The position numbers were made by a program, and so were the translations under genes. From NCBI GenBank assembly GCA_900770195.1, contig CAAGJI010000050.1, forward strand, positions 1 through 47,606: a DNA stretch of 47,606 nt. The letters are read 5' to 3'. Below the pieces are notes generated by a model. It was given only the letters and a program-made list of their open reading frames with translations. It had not been told where the DNA came from and made no database searches. Below, in pieces: positions 1-8,660 of this stretch. The number at the start of each line of letters is the position of its first letter. Position 1 is the stretch's first letter. This stretch comes from Oscillospiraceae bacterium (lineage in GTDB: Bacteria > Bacillota > Clostridia > Oscillospirales > Ruminococcaceae).

Positions 1-1131
1 CAGGATAAGCATATTGCTGAAATGACAACAAAAATTGACCAGAATTTAAGTAATATGAATAATTCAATAGCAGAAAAACAGCAGCAGTCTGCAAATAATC
101 TGAATGATTCGCTTAAAAATCTTGAAAACAGATTTAAGACACTTGAATCAAGCAATGAACAGAAGCTTGAAAATATGAGGTCTACAATGTCAAGACAGCT
201 TTCAGAAATTCAGGCTGAGAATCAAAAGAAACTTGACATAATTCAGGGAACGGTAAATGAAAAACTTGAAACACAGCTTCAGAAATCATTCAAGATAGTA
301 AGCGAACAGCTTGAAACAGTTCACACAAGCCTTGGAGAGATGAGAAATATCGCAACAGGTGTAGGTGACTTGAAAAAGGTTCTTTCAAATGTTAAAACAA
401 GAGGAATTTTAGGCGAAATTCAGCTTGGAAGTATTCTTGAAGAAATTCTTGCACCTGAACAGTATGAAAGGGAAATTCCAACAATAAAGGGAAGCAAAGA
501 TCACGTTGAATTTGCGGTTAAACTTCCGGGAAATAAAGATGGCGAAGTTATTTATCTCCCAATAGACTCGAAATTTCCGGGGGATACATATGAACAGCTT
601 CTTGATGCATATGATACAGGCGACAAGGCTGTTATTGATACAGCAAAGAAAAATCTCAGAACAAGAATAAGAGGTTGTGCAAAGGATATTAAAGAAAAAT
701 ATGTTGCACCGCCTTATACAACAAATTTTGGTATAATGTTTTTACCATTTGAAGGACTTTATGCGGAAGTTGTTAATCTTGGACTTATTGAAGAACTCCA
801 AAGAGATTATAATGTAAGCATAACAGGACCGTCAACAATGGCAGCGATGCTTAACACGCTTCAAATGGGCTTCAGAACGCTTGCAATTCAGAAGAAGAGT
901 AATGAGGTATGGGAAGTTTTAAGTGCTGTTAAAAAGGAATTTACGACGTTCAACGACGTTCTCAGCAAAGCACAGAAACAGATACAGACAGCAGGCGAAA
1001 GCATAGACAAACTTATAGGAACAAGAACAAGGGCAATAAACAGAAAGTTAAGCACTGTTGAAATGCTTGATGATGCTGATAAAACAAAAGAAATACTTGG
1101 TATTGATGTTTCAGACGATAGCGAAGCTTAA
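1..1131 (+). CDS. rmuC: RmuC family DNA recombination protein (5'-truncated)
   Basis: The frame is open from base 1, so the start lies upstream of the window and 376 residues remain. The first 110 or so visible residues are an Asn/Gln/Lys/Glu-rich coiled coil. The rest (about 120-345) is the RmuC domain, with the family-like stretches GILGEIQLGSILEEIL, LPIDSKFPGD and TNFGIMFLPFEGLYAEV. RmuC proteins normally have an N-terminal membrane anchor before the coil, which is missing here because of the window edge. The family has a nuclease-like fold and is linked to limiting inversions at short repeats; the biochemical activity is poorly defined. A strong terminator follows directly, so this ends its transcription unit. 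Confidence 0.93.
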   Translation, partial: QDKHIAEMTTKIDQNLSNMNNSIAEKQQQSANNLNDSLKNLENRFKTLESSNEQKLENMRSTMSRQLSEIQAENQKKLDIIQGTVNEKLETQLQKSFKIVSEQLETVHTSLGEMRNIATGVGDLKKVLSNVKTRGILGEIQLGSILEEILAPEQYEREIPTIKGSKDHVEFAVKLPGNKDGEVIYLPIDSKFPGDTYEQLLDAYDTGDKAVIDTAKKNLRTRIRGCAKDIKEKYVAPPYTTNFGIMFLPFEGLYAEVVNLGLIEELQRDYNVSITGPSTMAAMLNTLQMGFRTLAIQKKSNEVWEVLSAVKKEFTTFNDVLSKAQKQIQTAGESIDKLIGTRTRAINRKLSTVEMLDDADKTKEILGIDVSDDSEA

Positions 1132-1140
1132 TTTATATGT

Positions 1141-1180
1141 GAAAATTTCCGTAAATCAACTGCGGAAATTTTCTTTTTTT
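1141..1180 (+). terminator. Intrinsic terminator after rmuC
   Basis: Perfect 11-bp stem, GAAAATTTCCG (1141-1151) with CGGAAATTTTC (1163-1173), followed by seven T. It separates rmuC from the next promoter. Confidence 0.9.
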
Positions 1181-1209
1181 AGCAATTTTTTTCATTTTTA
1201 ATCCAGCTA

Positions 1210-1238
1210 TTGACATTTTTTTCATATAGTGATATAAT
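1210..1238 (+). promoter_or_regulatory. Sigma-A promoter of the surface-protein operon
   Basis: TTGACA at 1210-1215 and TATAAT at 1233-1238 with a 17-bp spacer, a full consensus match. It stands 50 bp before the first gene and just after the rmuC terminator, so it should drive the five genes up to 6140. Confidence 0.9.
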
Positions 1239-1287
1239 GTAAAAGTGTAGCGTGTGGAAGTAAAAGTTCTATGAAAGGAAAGCAAAA

Positions 1288-2802
1288 ATGAGTGTTAAAA
1301 AAACAGTATTGAAAATATTTATTTTAGGCAGTCTGTTTACTTTTCCTGCAATATGTACAGGAATGACAGCAGGTGCGGAAGATGTTGAAACAGTTGAAAC
1401 TGTTCAGTCAGATGCTGAAACTATTGATACAACAGAAACAACAGAGGTATCAGACACAACAGAAAATATTTCTGAAACAGAAGAAACAACTGAAATTTCA
1501 GAAACTGAAACATCTTTTGAAACAACTGAAACTAGTGAAACATCAGAAGTACTTGAAAATAAATCAGCTTTTGAATTAAATGCAGAAAATTCAGATGGCT
1601 GGCAGGTCATTGACGGTAAAAGATACTACTATGAAAACGGTAAAGCAGTTGTAAATCGCAAGAAAATTGACGGATTTGAATATTTCTTTGATGATTCAGG
1701 AGTTCAGAAAACAGGCTGGCAGGTTCAGGATAAAATCTATTACTATTTCGACCCTGAAACAGGTGCAAGTGGTACAGGCGAAAGAAAAATAGATGGTGAA
1801 ACATATCTTTTCAATTTGAAAGGACAGCTTGCACTTGGATGGAGAACTGTTGAAGGAAAGAGAGTTTACTATTCTTCTGAAACAGGCAAAAAAGTTACAG
1901 GCTGGATAGATTATTTCGGAAACAGATATTATTCTGACGAAAAAGACGGCAAAAAAACAGGCTGGTTTGATATAAACAGCAAAAGATATTATCTTGATGA
2001 AAAAACAGGACAGATGAAAACAGGTTTTACACAGGTTGGCGATTCTGTTTATTATTTTGATAATGATGGTGTTATGCAGACAGGTATTCAGGAAATTGGC
2101 GATGGTATCTACAGTTTCGATAATACAGGAAAAATGCAGAAAGGTTTCGTTGACATAGACAGAAGAACATACTATTTTGATGACAATGGCATTATGGTGA
2201 AAGGTTTTGTCAATACAGGAGGTTCTGATTACTATTTCAGCACAGACGGAACTATGGCAACAGGTGTTCAGACAATAGACGGAAAACTTTATTATTTTGA
2301 TTCAGACGGAAAAATGTTGAAAGATACATTTAAAGATGAATATAAAATAAGTAAAGACGGCGTTGCAATAAAGATGACAAAATCACAGCAAGAGGCAAAA
2401 AATGTTCTTGACAAAGTAGGCTGGGATTTGGAAAAAGCGTATACATATTCTTATTCAATGCCATATTACGGACACACTGATGATATGCCGCAGGATTCTA
2501 AACCGGGTATTGAATGGTATGCAGATTACGGTTTTACAAATTACAAGGGTAACTGCTATGTAATGGCATCAGTATTTTGCAGACTTGCTGAAATGCTTGA
2601 TTATGATGTAAAGCAGATATCAGGTTCTGTTCCGCTTAGAACAGGTGGATATGGTCCTCATTCCTGGACAGAAATAGTTGTTGATGGAAAAACATACGTT
2701 TGCGACCCTGATTTCCAGAATGAAACAAAGAAAAACGGATATTTGATAAATTATGGTCAGTCGGGGACATGGAGATATAAAAAAGAAGAAGTAATGAGTT
2801 AA
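1288..2802 (+). CDS. Secreted cell-wall-binding-repeat protein with transglutaminase-like domain
   Basis: 504 residues. An N-terminal signal peptide (about 1-30) is followed by a Glu/Thr/Ser-rich linker (about 31-100). Then come 12 tandem aromatic repeats of about 20 residues (about 104-350), of the GW..idGk.YYFd..G.m.tG type, matching choline/glucan-binding (CW_binding) repeats. The C-terminal region (about 375-504) has a transglutaminase-like layout: Cys423 in GNCYVMA, His458 in GPHSWTE and Asp473 in VCDPDF form a plausible catalytic triad. In this fold the usual reactions are amide hydrolysis or transpeptidation; the substrate is unknown. The repeats suggest attachment to wall or exopolysaccharide glycans. 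It is the first gene of a five-gene operon, 14 bp before the lipoprotein gene. RBS AGGAAA precedes the ATG. Confidence 0.88.
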   Translation: MSVKKTVLKIFILGSLFTFPAICTGMTAGAEDVETVETVQSDAETIDTTETTEVSDTTENISETEETTEISETETSFETTETSETSEVLENKSAFELNAENSDGWQVIDGKRYYYENGKAVVNRKKIDGFEYFFDDSGVQKTGWQVQDKIYYYFDPETGASGTGERKIDGETYLFNLKGQLALGWRTVEGKRVYYSSETGKKVTGWIDYFGNRYYSDEKDGKKTGWFDINSKRYYLDEKTGQMKTGFTQVGDSVYYFDNDGVMQTGIQEIGDGIYSFDNTGKMQKGFVDIDRRTYYFDDNGIMVKGFVNTGGSDYYFSTDGTMATGVQTIDGKLYYFDSDGKMLKDTFKDEYKISKDGVAIKMTKSQQEAKNVLDKVGWDLEKAYTYSYSMPYYGHTDDMPQDSKPGIEWYADYGFTNYKGNCYVMASVFCRLAEMLDYDVKQISGSVPLRTGGYGPHSWTEIVVDGKTYVCDPDFQNETKKNGYLINYGQSGTWRYKKEEVMS

Positions 2803-2816
2803 AAGGAGAAAATAAA

Positions 2817-3749
2817 ATGACAAAGAAACATATTGCACTTATTGCAGCATTTGGAATAGCTGTATCAGCTTTTGTGACAGGCTGTTCAGATAAAAAAAAT
2901 AAAATATCTGAAACAACAACAGAAAGTCAGACAGAAACACAGGCTGAAGAAGTTTCATCTGAAACAGCTGAAGTTTCAGATGAAGTTACAGAAATAGGTG
3001 AAAGTATCGATGATACCTCACCAAATTATGATAATGTAAAAGGTGAAACCATTTCTGAAACAAAGAAGGTTAATTTAAAAAATGAAACAGGTCATGATAT
3101 AACAGATATATCATATGTGGGAAGTATTGCAAATGAAGATGAACCTCTTTCAGTTACATATGATGATATGATAATGGGAAGCGTTTTCAAAAAGGACGCA
3201 GCGGCAGATATGGTTTACCCTGTATCATATCATACTCCTGATGATGAAGACACAGTAACAGAATTTGATACACTTTCTCTTGATATAACTTTTGAAAATG
3301 ATGAATGTGCGGAGCTTCACAGTTTTAAAGTTGAAGACGATGTTGAAGAAGTTTCTCTTTGCTATGAAGATGAAGTTCTTTATTTAACATATAAAGACAA
3401 AGATGGCAATGATGTAAGCACAAAGGAAGATGAAATTGCCTTTGACGGTGGCGGAGATGCAGACGTAGAAAAATCTGCTGCTGCTGAACAGAACAATAAT
3501 TCAGCAGATGATGAAAAATCACATGAAAATAATGATGATAATGGCGGTTCAGGTGATACAAAATATGAAGAAGTAAAACAGACAGAAGCACCGGCAGCGG
3601 CTGAAACAGCAGCACCTGCTGAAGCAGAGCCTAAGGCAACAGAAAAACCTGCTGAAAATGCAGATGGTGGAAATAATGCAGAAAACAACAATGGCGGAGA
3701 TGCAGACCCTAACGGTGGCTGTCTTGGCAATGAAGGATTGTTCTATTAA
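2817..3749 (+). CDS. Acidic lipoprotein of unknown function
   Basis: 310 residues. The N-terminus is a lipoprotein signal peptide with lipobox VTGC, placing the acylated Cys at residue 23. An Asp/Glu/Thr-rich tether follows, then one folded-looking region (about 80-215, starting near KVNLKNETGHDI), then a long Ala/Glu/Asn/Asp low-complexity tail. The last residues, GGCLGNEGLFY, are a sharp return to higher complexity and contain a Cys. I do not recognise the domain. It sits 14 bp after the transglutaminase-like gene and 2 bp before the acyltransferase gene, so the three are probably translated from one mRNA. It is probably anchored to the outer face of the membrane. Confidence 0.85.
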   Translation: MTKKHIALIAAFGIAVSAFVTGCSDKKNKISETTTESQTETQAEEVSSETAEVSDEVTEIGESIDDTSPNYDNVKGETISETKKVNLKNETGHDITDISYVGSIANEDEPLSVTYDDMIMGSVFKKDAAADMVYPVSYHTPDDEDTVTEFDTLSLDITFENDECAELHSFKVEDDVEEVSLCYEDEVLYLTYKDKDGNDVSTKEDEIAFDGGGDADVEKSAAAEQNNNSADDEKSHENNDDNGGSGDTKYEEVKQTEAPAAAETAAPAEAEPKATEKPAENADGGNNAENNNGGDADPNGGCLGNEGLFY

Positions 3750-3751
3750 TT

Positions 3752-4792
3752 ATGACTTTGCATAAAAATCATATTGGTTATTTTCAGGTTTTAAAAGCGG
3801 TTGCCTGTTTTGCAATTGTTCTTTTGCATACATTTTTCGGCGCAGCAGGTACTTTTGAATGTTCAGATATGCAGCATTTTATATCTGTTTCAATAAAAAA
3901 CTGTATGACCTGGGCAGTACCTTGTTTTGTAATGGTAACAGGTGCATTGCTTCTTAATCCTGAAAAACATATTGAAACAAAAAAAATTTTTACAAGATAT
4001 ATAAAAAGAATGGCAGCTGCAATAATTGCATTTACATTTATTTTTGAAATTTGCGATGTGCTTATATTGAAAAAGTCATTCGGATTATACGTTTTGACAG
4101 ATAGTATAGTAAAGATTTTCACAAATGGAAGCTGGAGTCATATGTGGTATCTGTATATGATGCTTGCAGTTTATTTAATGCTTCCGATATATAAGAAGAT
4201 AACACAGGCATCAGGTGATAAAGACGTAAGGTATCTTCTTGCCATTTATGGGATTTTTCTTTCAGTTTTGCCTACTATTGAGGCATTTACATCGTGGAAC
4301 GTTCCATTTTATATTATGGTGGCGACAATTTATCCATTTTATCTTTTTGCGGGTTATGCTTTGCATAATGAAATTATAAAGATAAACAGGATAGTTTATT
4401 TGATTATTATAATAGTTTCACTTGGCTTGACTGTTGTACTGACTTATTACACAGAAAATAATGAAGCAGATAATCTTAAAAATTTGCTTTCAAATTATTC
4501 GTTTACACTTACTGCAATAAATTCGATTGCTGTATTTTCATTATTTTCACAGACTGATTTCAATCGTGAAAAGACTTTACACAGAATATCGAATGTTATA
4601 GCGAGATGTTCATTTGGAATATATCTTATACATATGGTATTTTTAAAAATAATGTTTGTAGGAATAAAATCTAACCCATATCAGCTTGGAGGAATACCTG
4701 TACTTTTAATAACATCAGTTGTTGTATTTGTTGTTTCATTTGCTGTTATATGGCTTCTTAAAAAAATTCCGTTTGTAAGAGATATAATATAG
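3752..4792 (+). CDS. Membrane acyltransferase, acyltransferase-3 (OafA/YrhL-like) family
   Basis: 346 residues with about ten hydrophobic segments. The N-terminus has the family signature of this group: Y(F)QVLKAVACFAIVLLHTFF, including the His after the first membrane helix that is typical of acyltransferase-3 proteins. These enzymes move acetyl or other acyl groups across the membrane onto sugars of peptidoglycan, teichoic acid or polysaccharide. The start is 2 bp after the lipoprotein stop with AAGGA upstream, suggesting translational coupling. Neighbours are wall-binding, lipoprotein and dockerin genes, so modification of a surface glycan is the natural inference; the acceptor is unknown. 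Confidence 0.85.
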   Translation: MTLHKNHIGYFQVLKAVACFAIVLLHTFFGAAGTFECSDMQHFISVSIKNCMTWAVPCFVMVTGALLLNPEKHIETKKIFTRYIKRMAAAIIAFTFIFEICDVLILKKSFGLYVLTDSIVKIFTNGSWSHMWYLYMMLAVYLMLPIYKKITQASGDKDVRYLLAIYGIFLSVLPTIEAFTSWNVPFYIMVATIYPFYLFAGYALHNEIIKINRIVYLIIIIVSLGLTVVLTYYTENNEADNLKNLLSNYSFTLTAINSIAVFSLFSQTDFNREKTLHRISNVIARCSFGIYLIHMVFLKIMFVGIKSNPYQLGGIPVLLITSVVVFVVSFAVIWLLKKIPFVRDII

Positions 4793-4804
4793 GAGGCGTT
4801 TGCT

Positions 4805-5563
4805 TTGAAAAAAATAAAAAACATTGTTTCAGGACTTATCTGCATTGGTATGCTTTCATCTGTTTGTTCAATAACAGCTAATGCACAAAAGACCCCTTTT
4901 CCTCAAAAAGATATGCAAGACCCAAAGGGAAGCATAAAAGTTAATATAAGTGGTACAGGCGGTGCGGAAATAATCATTGAAAAAGAAACACCTGAAGGTT
5001 TGCTTAAATTTTATGATGAAAAAACAGAAAAAAATGATGCATATACTTTTTTACTTGAAGCTGGTGAATATAGTTTTGAAGGAAGAGATTATATATCATC
5101 ATATACAATTACATTTAAAAGTTTGGCAGACCCTAAAGCAGTTGCAAAAATCAGCAACGTTCAGATTGCTGATGATGGATATGAAACTTCAGTAAATGAT
5201 TCACATATTAAATATGATGTTACATTTAATAAAAGTTCAACAAGAAGTGTAAATCAAAATATTACTCCGCCTCAGCTTTTAAACGGAATATATGAGAGTT
5301 CAGGTACTGTTGAAATAAATTATAAACCGTTTACTGTCGGAGATGTCAATGGAGATGAAAAAATAGATTCAAAAGATGCGGTTCGTATTCTTCAGGACTA
5401 TGCTTCATTTTTGACAAGTAATAAATATTCGCTTGATGTGGACACAGCTGATGTAAATGGCGATGGAAAAATAGATTCAAAAGATGCGGTAAGAGTGCTT
5501 ATTTACTATGCAGCTTCGCTTGTAGACAGCAATGTTCCGTCAATTGAAGAATATTTTAAGTAA
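4805..5563 (+). CDS. Secreted dockerin protein with unknown N-terminal domain
   Basis: 252 residues starting at TTG, supported by AGGAGG at 4791-4796 eight bases upstream, which overlaps the previous stop. A signal peptide (about 1-28) is followed by a beta-rich region (about 40-175) that I do not recognise. A type I dockerin lies at about 178-240, with two calcium-loop/helix repeats starting GDVNGDEKIDSKDAV and ADVNGDGKIDSKDAV. Dockerins bind cohesins in cellulosome- or amylosome-like complexes. No glycoside hydrolase or carbohydrate-binding signature is visible, unlike most dockerin proteins. The next gene begins 1 bp after the stop. Confidence 0.88.
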   Translation: MKKIKNIVSGLICIGMLSSVCSITANAQKTPFPQKDMQDPKGSIKVNISGTGGAEIIIEKETPEGLLKFYDEKTEKNDAYTFLLEAGEYSFEGRDYISSYTITFKSLADPKAVAKISNVQIADDGYETSVNDSHIKYDVTFNKSSTRSVNQNITPPQLLNGIYESSGTVEINYKPFTVGDVNGDEKIDSKDAVRILQDYASFLTSNKYSLDVDTADVNGDGKIDSKDAVRVLIYYAASLVDSNVPSIEEYFK

Positions 5564-5564
5564 T

Positions 5565-6140
5565 ATGGAAATTATAATAAAAATTGCTGATAAAAAAGAT
5601 GCAGCTGAATTGCTTGAAATATACAGACCATATGTTGAAAAAACAGCTGTAACTTTTGAGTATGATGTGCCGAGTGTTGAAGAATTTTCTCAGCGTATAA
5701 AAAATATAAAACAAAAATATCCCTATATAAAGGCAGTTTCAGATGGCAAAATAGTTGGATATGCATATGCATCAGTTTTTAAAGACAGGTCAGCTTATGA
5801 CTGGTCAGTTGAAACATCTGTGTATGTAAAAGAAGATTGCAAAAAATGCGGAATTGGTTCATTACTATACAAAAAACTTGAGGAAATTCTTTCTTTACAG
5901 GGGTTTTTGAATGTTAATGCCTGCATTGCCTATACTGAAAAGCAAGATGAAAATCTCACAAATGACAGCGTTTATTTTCATAAAAAACTTGGTTATTCGC
6001 TTGTTGGAGAATTTCACAAATGCGGATATAAATTTGGAAAATGGTATGAAATGGTCTGGATGGAAAAATTTATAGGAAAACATTCGGATAAACCTGAAAA
6101 AATTATACCATTTAAAGAAATAGAGAACAATTTCAGATAA
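5565..6140 (+). CDS. GNAT family N-acetyltransferase, phosphinothricin-acetyltransferase-like
   Basis: 191 residues, starting at the ATG one base after the dockerin stop; a longer in-frame start at 5532 would overlap that gene and is less likely. The fold is GNAT: IRIADKKDAAELLEIY-like opening, TFEYDVPSVEEF, and the acetyl-CoA loop around KKCGIGSLLYKKL (about 101-113). The conserved ending near HKCGYKFGKWYEMVWMEK matches the PAT/YwnH/MnaT branch, which acetylates phosphinothricin, methionine sulfoximine or similar small amines. The true substrate is not known. It is the only clearly cytoplasmic product of this operon. A terminator follows. Confidence 0.85.
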   Translation: MEIIIKIADKKDAAELLEIYRPYVEKTAVTFEYDVPSVEEFSQRIKNIKQKYPYIKAVSDGKIVGYAYASVFKDRSAYDWSVETSVYVKEDCKKCGIGSLLYKKLEEILSLQGFLNVNACIAYTEKQDENLTNDSVYFHKKLGYSLVGEFHKCGYKFGKWYEMVWMEKFIGKHSDKPEKIIPFKEIENNFR

Positions 6141-6170
6141 AAAATTCCTCCTGAAAATGGAGGGATTTTT
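6141..6170 (+). terminator. Intrinsic terminator of the surface-protein operon
   Basis: AAAATTCCTCC (6141-6151) pairs with GGAGGGATTTT (6159-6169) with one G-U pair, followed by a T-rich stretch. Confidence 0.85.
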
Positions 6171-6178
6171 ATTTTCTA

Positions 6179-6207
6179 TTGAAATTTTATAATAAATATG
6201 ATATAAT
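6179..6207 (+). promoter_or_regulatory. Sigma-A promoter of the cohesin-dockerin gene
   Basis: TTGAAA at 6179-6184 and TATAAT at 6202-6207, spacer 17 bp. AGGAGG at 6225-6230 precedes the ATG at 6239. Confidence 0.85.
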
Positions 6208-6238
6208 TATTTTATTATTGCTTTAGGAGGATAATTGA

Positions 6239-7033
6239 ATGGATTATATTAAAAAAATTACTGCTGTTTTGTGTGCGGCTTTTCTTTTGCCTGTAAATTC
6301 TGTTTTTACTGCGGAATGCATTGATGAAACAAAAAATATTTCACAAATATATATTGAAGATATAAAAACTGATAAAAATAAAAAAGGCGATATAATTAAA
6401 GTTCCTGTAAATATAAAAAATAATCAGGGTTTTGCTTCAACAGGTTTCAGTGTGACATATTCTGACAATATGGAACTGACAAATGCAGAGGGTGGAATAA
6501 TTGAAAAACCGACATTTTATTTAGGTGAAAATACTGCTTCAATAACAAGCAGTTCCGAAAAAGATCTGAATGAAGATGGAGTTTTATTTACTCTTTGTTT
6601 TACACTTGAAAAAGATATTTCAACAGGTGAAAAAGCGGATGTTTCTTTGCAAAAACTTGTTTTTTCAGGTTTAAATGGAAAAGATGTTAAAGCAGAAATA
6701 AAAAATCCAACTATAACATTTGAAATAAAACAGGAAATTGAATCAACAACAGAAAAAATTACAGAATCAACATCACAAGAAGAAAAATATGATTTTCTTG
6801 GTGATATAAACAGAGATAAAAAAGTTGATTCAAAAGATGCTGTTAAGATACTTATTGCTTATGCAAAAAGTATTGTGGGAATAAAACCTGAAATTTCAAC
6901 CGAAGATGCAGATGTAAATTCAGACAGCAGAATTGACTCTAAAGATGCAGTGTTTGTTTTAAAATACTATGCACAGAAAATAGTTTCAGATGATACGGTA
7001 TCACTCAGAGAGTATATGAAAGATTATATTTAG
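6239..7033 (+). CDS. Secreted cohesin-dockerin protein (small scaffoldin or adaptor)
   Basis: 264 residues. The signal peptide covers about 1-27. Residues about 32-165 look like a cohesin: GDIIKVPVNIKNN, GFASTGFSVTYS, a middle acidic region and LNEDGVLFTLCFTLEKD follow the cohesin strand order. A short Thr/Ser/Glu linker leads to a type I dockerin (about 185-250) with repeats GDINRDKKVDSKDAV and ADVNSDSRIDSKDAV. A single cohesin plus a dockerin is the layout of an adaptor scaffoldin that extends or docks larger complexes. The gene has its own promoter and runs with the PHP gene 10 bp downstream. The cohesin call is by pattern only and less certain than the dockerin. Confidence 0.82.
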   Translation: MDYIKKITAVLCAAFLLPVNSVFTAECIDETKNISQIYIEDIKTDKNKKGDIIKVPVNIKNNQGFASTGFSVTYSDNMELTNAEGGIIEKPTFYLGENTASITSSSEKDLNEDGVLFTLCFTLEKDISTGEKADVSLQKLVFSGLNGKDVKAEIKNPTITFEIKQEIESTTEKITESTSQEEKYDFLGDINRDKKVDSKDAVKILIAYAKSIVGIKPEISTEDADVNSDSRIDSKDAVFVLKYYAQKIVSDDTVSLREYMKDYI

Positions 7034-7043
7034 GAGAAATATT

Positions 7044-7892
7044 ATGATAGATATGCATATTCATTCGTGCTATTCAGATGGACAATATAAGCCTGCTGAA
7101 ATAGTTGAAAAATTGAAAGAAAAGAACGTGAAAATTTTTTCATTGACAGACCACGACACATATCTTGGAATTGGTGAAGCTGCAAAAGCGGCAAAAGAAA
7201 ATGGAATTTTGTTTATTCCTGGAATTGAATTAAGTACAGAATATAAGGGGATAAATCTTCATATTCTTGGATATAATTGTAATTTTAAAAGTGAGGCATT
7301 TAAAAAAGTCCATGATAAGCAGAACGATTTGCGTACACGTCAAAAATACAAAACGATAAAATATTTAAATAACCTTGGATTTGAACTTACACTTGAAGAA
7401 GTTGAAAAATTTTCAAATGGTGAAAATATAGGCAGACCGCATTTTGCTCTTGCAATGATAGATAAGGGATATATTTCAACAGTTGAAGAGGCTTTTGACA
7501 AATATCTTGCAGGAAGTGAATATAAAAAAATTCAGCTTCCGAAAATATCTTCTGAATTTGCGATAAAATCGGTAAAAGAATCAGGAGGAATACCTGTACT
7601 TGCACATCCTGTTCAGGTAAAAACATCTTTGCAGCATTTTGAACCTATGCTTCTTGAATTGAAAAGTTACGGACTTATGGGAATGGAATGCCAATACAGT
7701 AAAAATTCACCTGAACAGACAAGATATTTTCTTGATGTTGCAAAGAAATTTGACCTTATTCACACAGGCGGTTCGGATTTTCACGGAGAAAAAGTCAAGC
7801 CTGAAATTGAACTTGCGACAGGAATAAATAATTCACTTGATTTTACTGATTATGATTATATAAAAGATATTTTTTTGAAAAAATTATCCTAA
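7044..7892 (+). CDS. PHP-domain phosphoesterase (RNase AM / nucleoside bisphosphate phosphatase-like)
   Basis: 282 residues. PHP metal-binding motifs are visible in order: MHIHSCYSDG (about 4-13), LTDHDT (about 34-39), the Glu in GIELSTEYKG, LAHPVQ (about 191-196) and GGSDFHG (about 242-248). This matches the YciV/TrpH group, which hydrolyses 3',5'-nucleoside bisphosphates or trims RNA 5' ends using a metal cluster. RBS AGGAGAA precedes the start. The last 9 bp overlap the 3' end of the convergent ZIP gene. Confidence 0.9.
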   Translation: MIDMHIHSCYSDGQYKPAEIVEKLKEKNVKIFSLTDHDTYLGIGEAAKAAKENGILFIPGIELSTEYKGINLHILGYNCNFKSEAFKKVHDKQNDLRTRQKYKTIKYLNNLGFELTLEEVEKFSNGENIGRPHFALAMIDKGYISTVEEAFDKYLAGSEYKKIQLPKISSEFAIKSVKESGGIPVLAHPVQVKTSLQHFEPMLLELKSYGLMGMECQYSKNSPEQTRYFLDVAKKFDLIHTGGSDFHGEKVKPEIELATGINNSLDFTDYDYIKDIFLKKLS

Positions 7893-8660
7893 TGCAACAT
7901 CAAGCGACATCATAAGGACGAAACCAAGTGAAAAAACGATTGTGCCGATATTGGAATGGGGTTCACCTGACATTTCGGGTATAAGTTCCTCGACAACAAC
8001 ATAAATCATAGCACCTGCTGCAAAACTTAAAAGATAAGGCAGAACAGGAACAATAAATCCTGCAAGAAGAATAGTTAAAACAGCACCAACAGGTTCAACA
8101 ATACCCGAAAGCGTTCCGCAAAGGAATGCTTTTTTCTTGCTCATTCCTTCAGATTTCAGCGGCATAGAAATAATTGCACCTTCAGGAAAATTTTGAATTG
8201 CAATTCCGATTGATAAAGCTAGTGCACTTGCAAGACTTATATCGTAGTGAAAAAGTCCTGCATAAACAACCCCGACAGCCATTCCTTCAGGAATGTTATG
8301 GAGTGTTACAGCAAGTACAAGCATAGTTGTTTTTTTTAAGCTGCTTTTTTTTCCTTCGGGATTATTTGAATTCATATGAAGATGAGGAATTAATTTGTCA
8401 AGAATCAAAAGAAAGAAAATTCCGAAGAGGAATCCGACCGATGCAGGAATGAAAGATAATTTCCCCATATCAGAGGATTTTTCAATTGATGGAATTAAAA
8501 GGCTCCAGATACTTGCAGCGACCATAACACCCGCAGCAAATCCTGTCAATGCTCTTTGTACGGTGTAATTTATATTTTTTTTCAAAAAAAGCACACACGC
8601 AGAACCGAGTGTTGTTCCGATAAATGGAATAAGTATTCCTTTTAAAATTTCAATATTCAT
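7884..8660 (-). CDS. ZIP family metal transporter
   Basis: 258 residues with about eight membrane helices. The signature ZIP metal site is present as LHNIPEGMAVG (about 121-131) and a second helix carries NFPEGAIISMPLKSEG. A short charged loop with HLHMN lies between helices 3 and 4, the usual place for the His-bearing ZIP loop. ZIP proteins import zinc, iron or manganese. Its promoter has a candidate operator shared with the feo operon, which favours a role in iron or manganese supply. The gene is convergent with the PHP gene, overlapping it by 9 bp. Confidence 0.92.
   Translation of the reverse strand: MNIEILKGILIPFIGTTLGSACVLFLKKNINYTVQRALTGFAAGVMVAASIWSLLIPSIEKSSDMGKLSFIPASVGFLFGIFFLLILDKLIPHLHMNSNNPEGKKSSLKKTTMLVLAVTLHNIPEGMAVGVVYAGLFHYDISLASALALSIGIAIQNFPEGAIISMPLKSEGMSKKKAFLCGTLSGIVEPVGAVLTILLAGFIVPVLPYLLSFAAGAMIYVVVEELIPEMSGEPHSNIGTIVFSLGFVLMMSLDVALG

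Noticed and set aside
1404..1610. Ser/Val-rich repetitive minus-strand frame in the first surface gene
   Set aside because: Reverse reading of the Glu/Thr-rich linker; its repetitive nature comes from that linker.
1590..2340. Tandem DNA repeats that could be taken for a CRISPR array or satellite
   Set aside because: The periodicity is the coding of 12 cell-wall-binding repeats; units diverge and have no constant repeat/spacer pattern.
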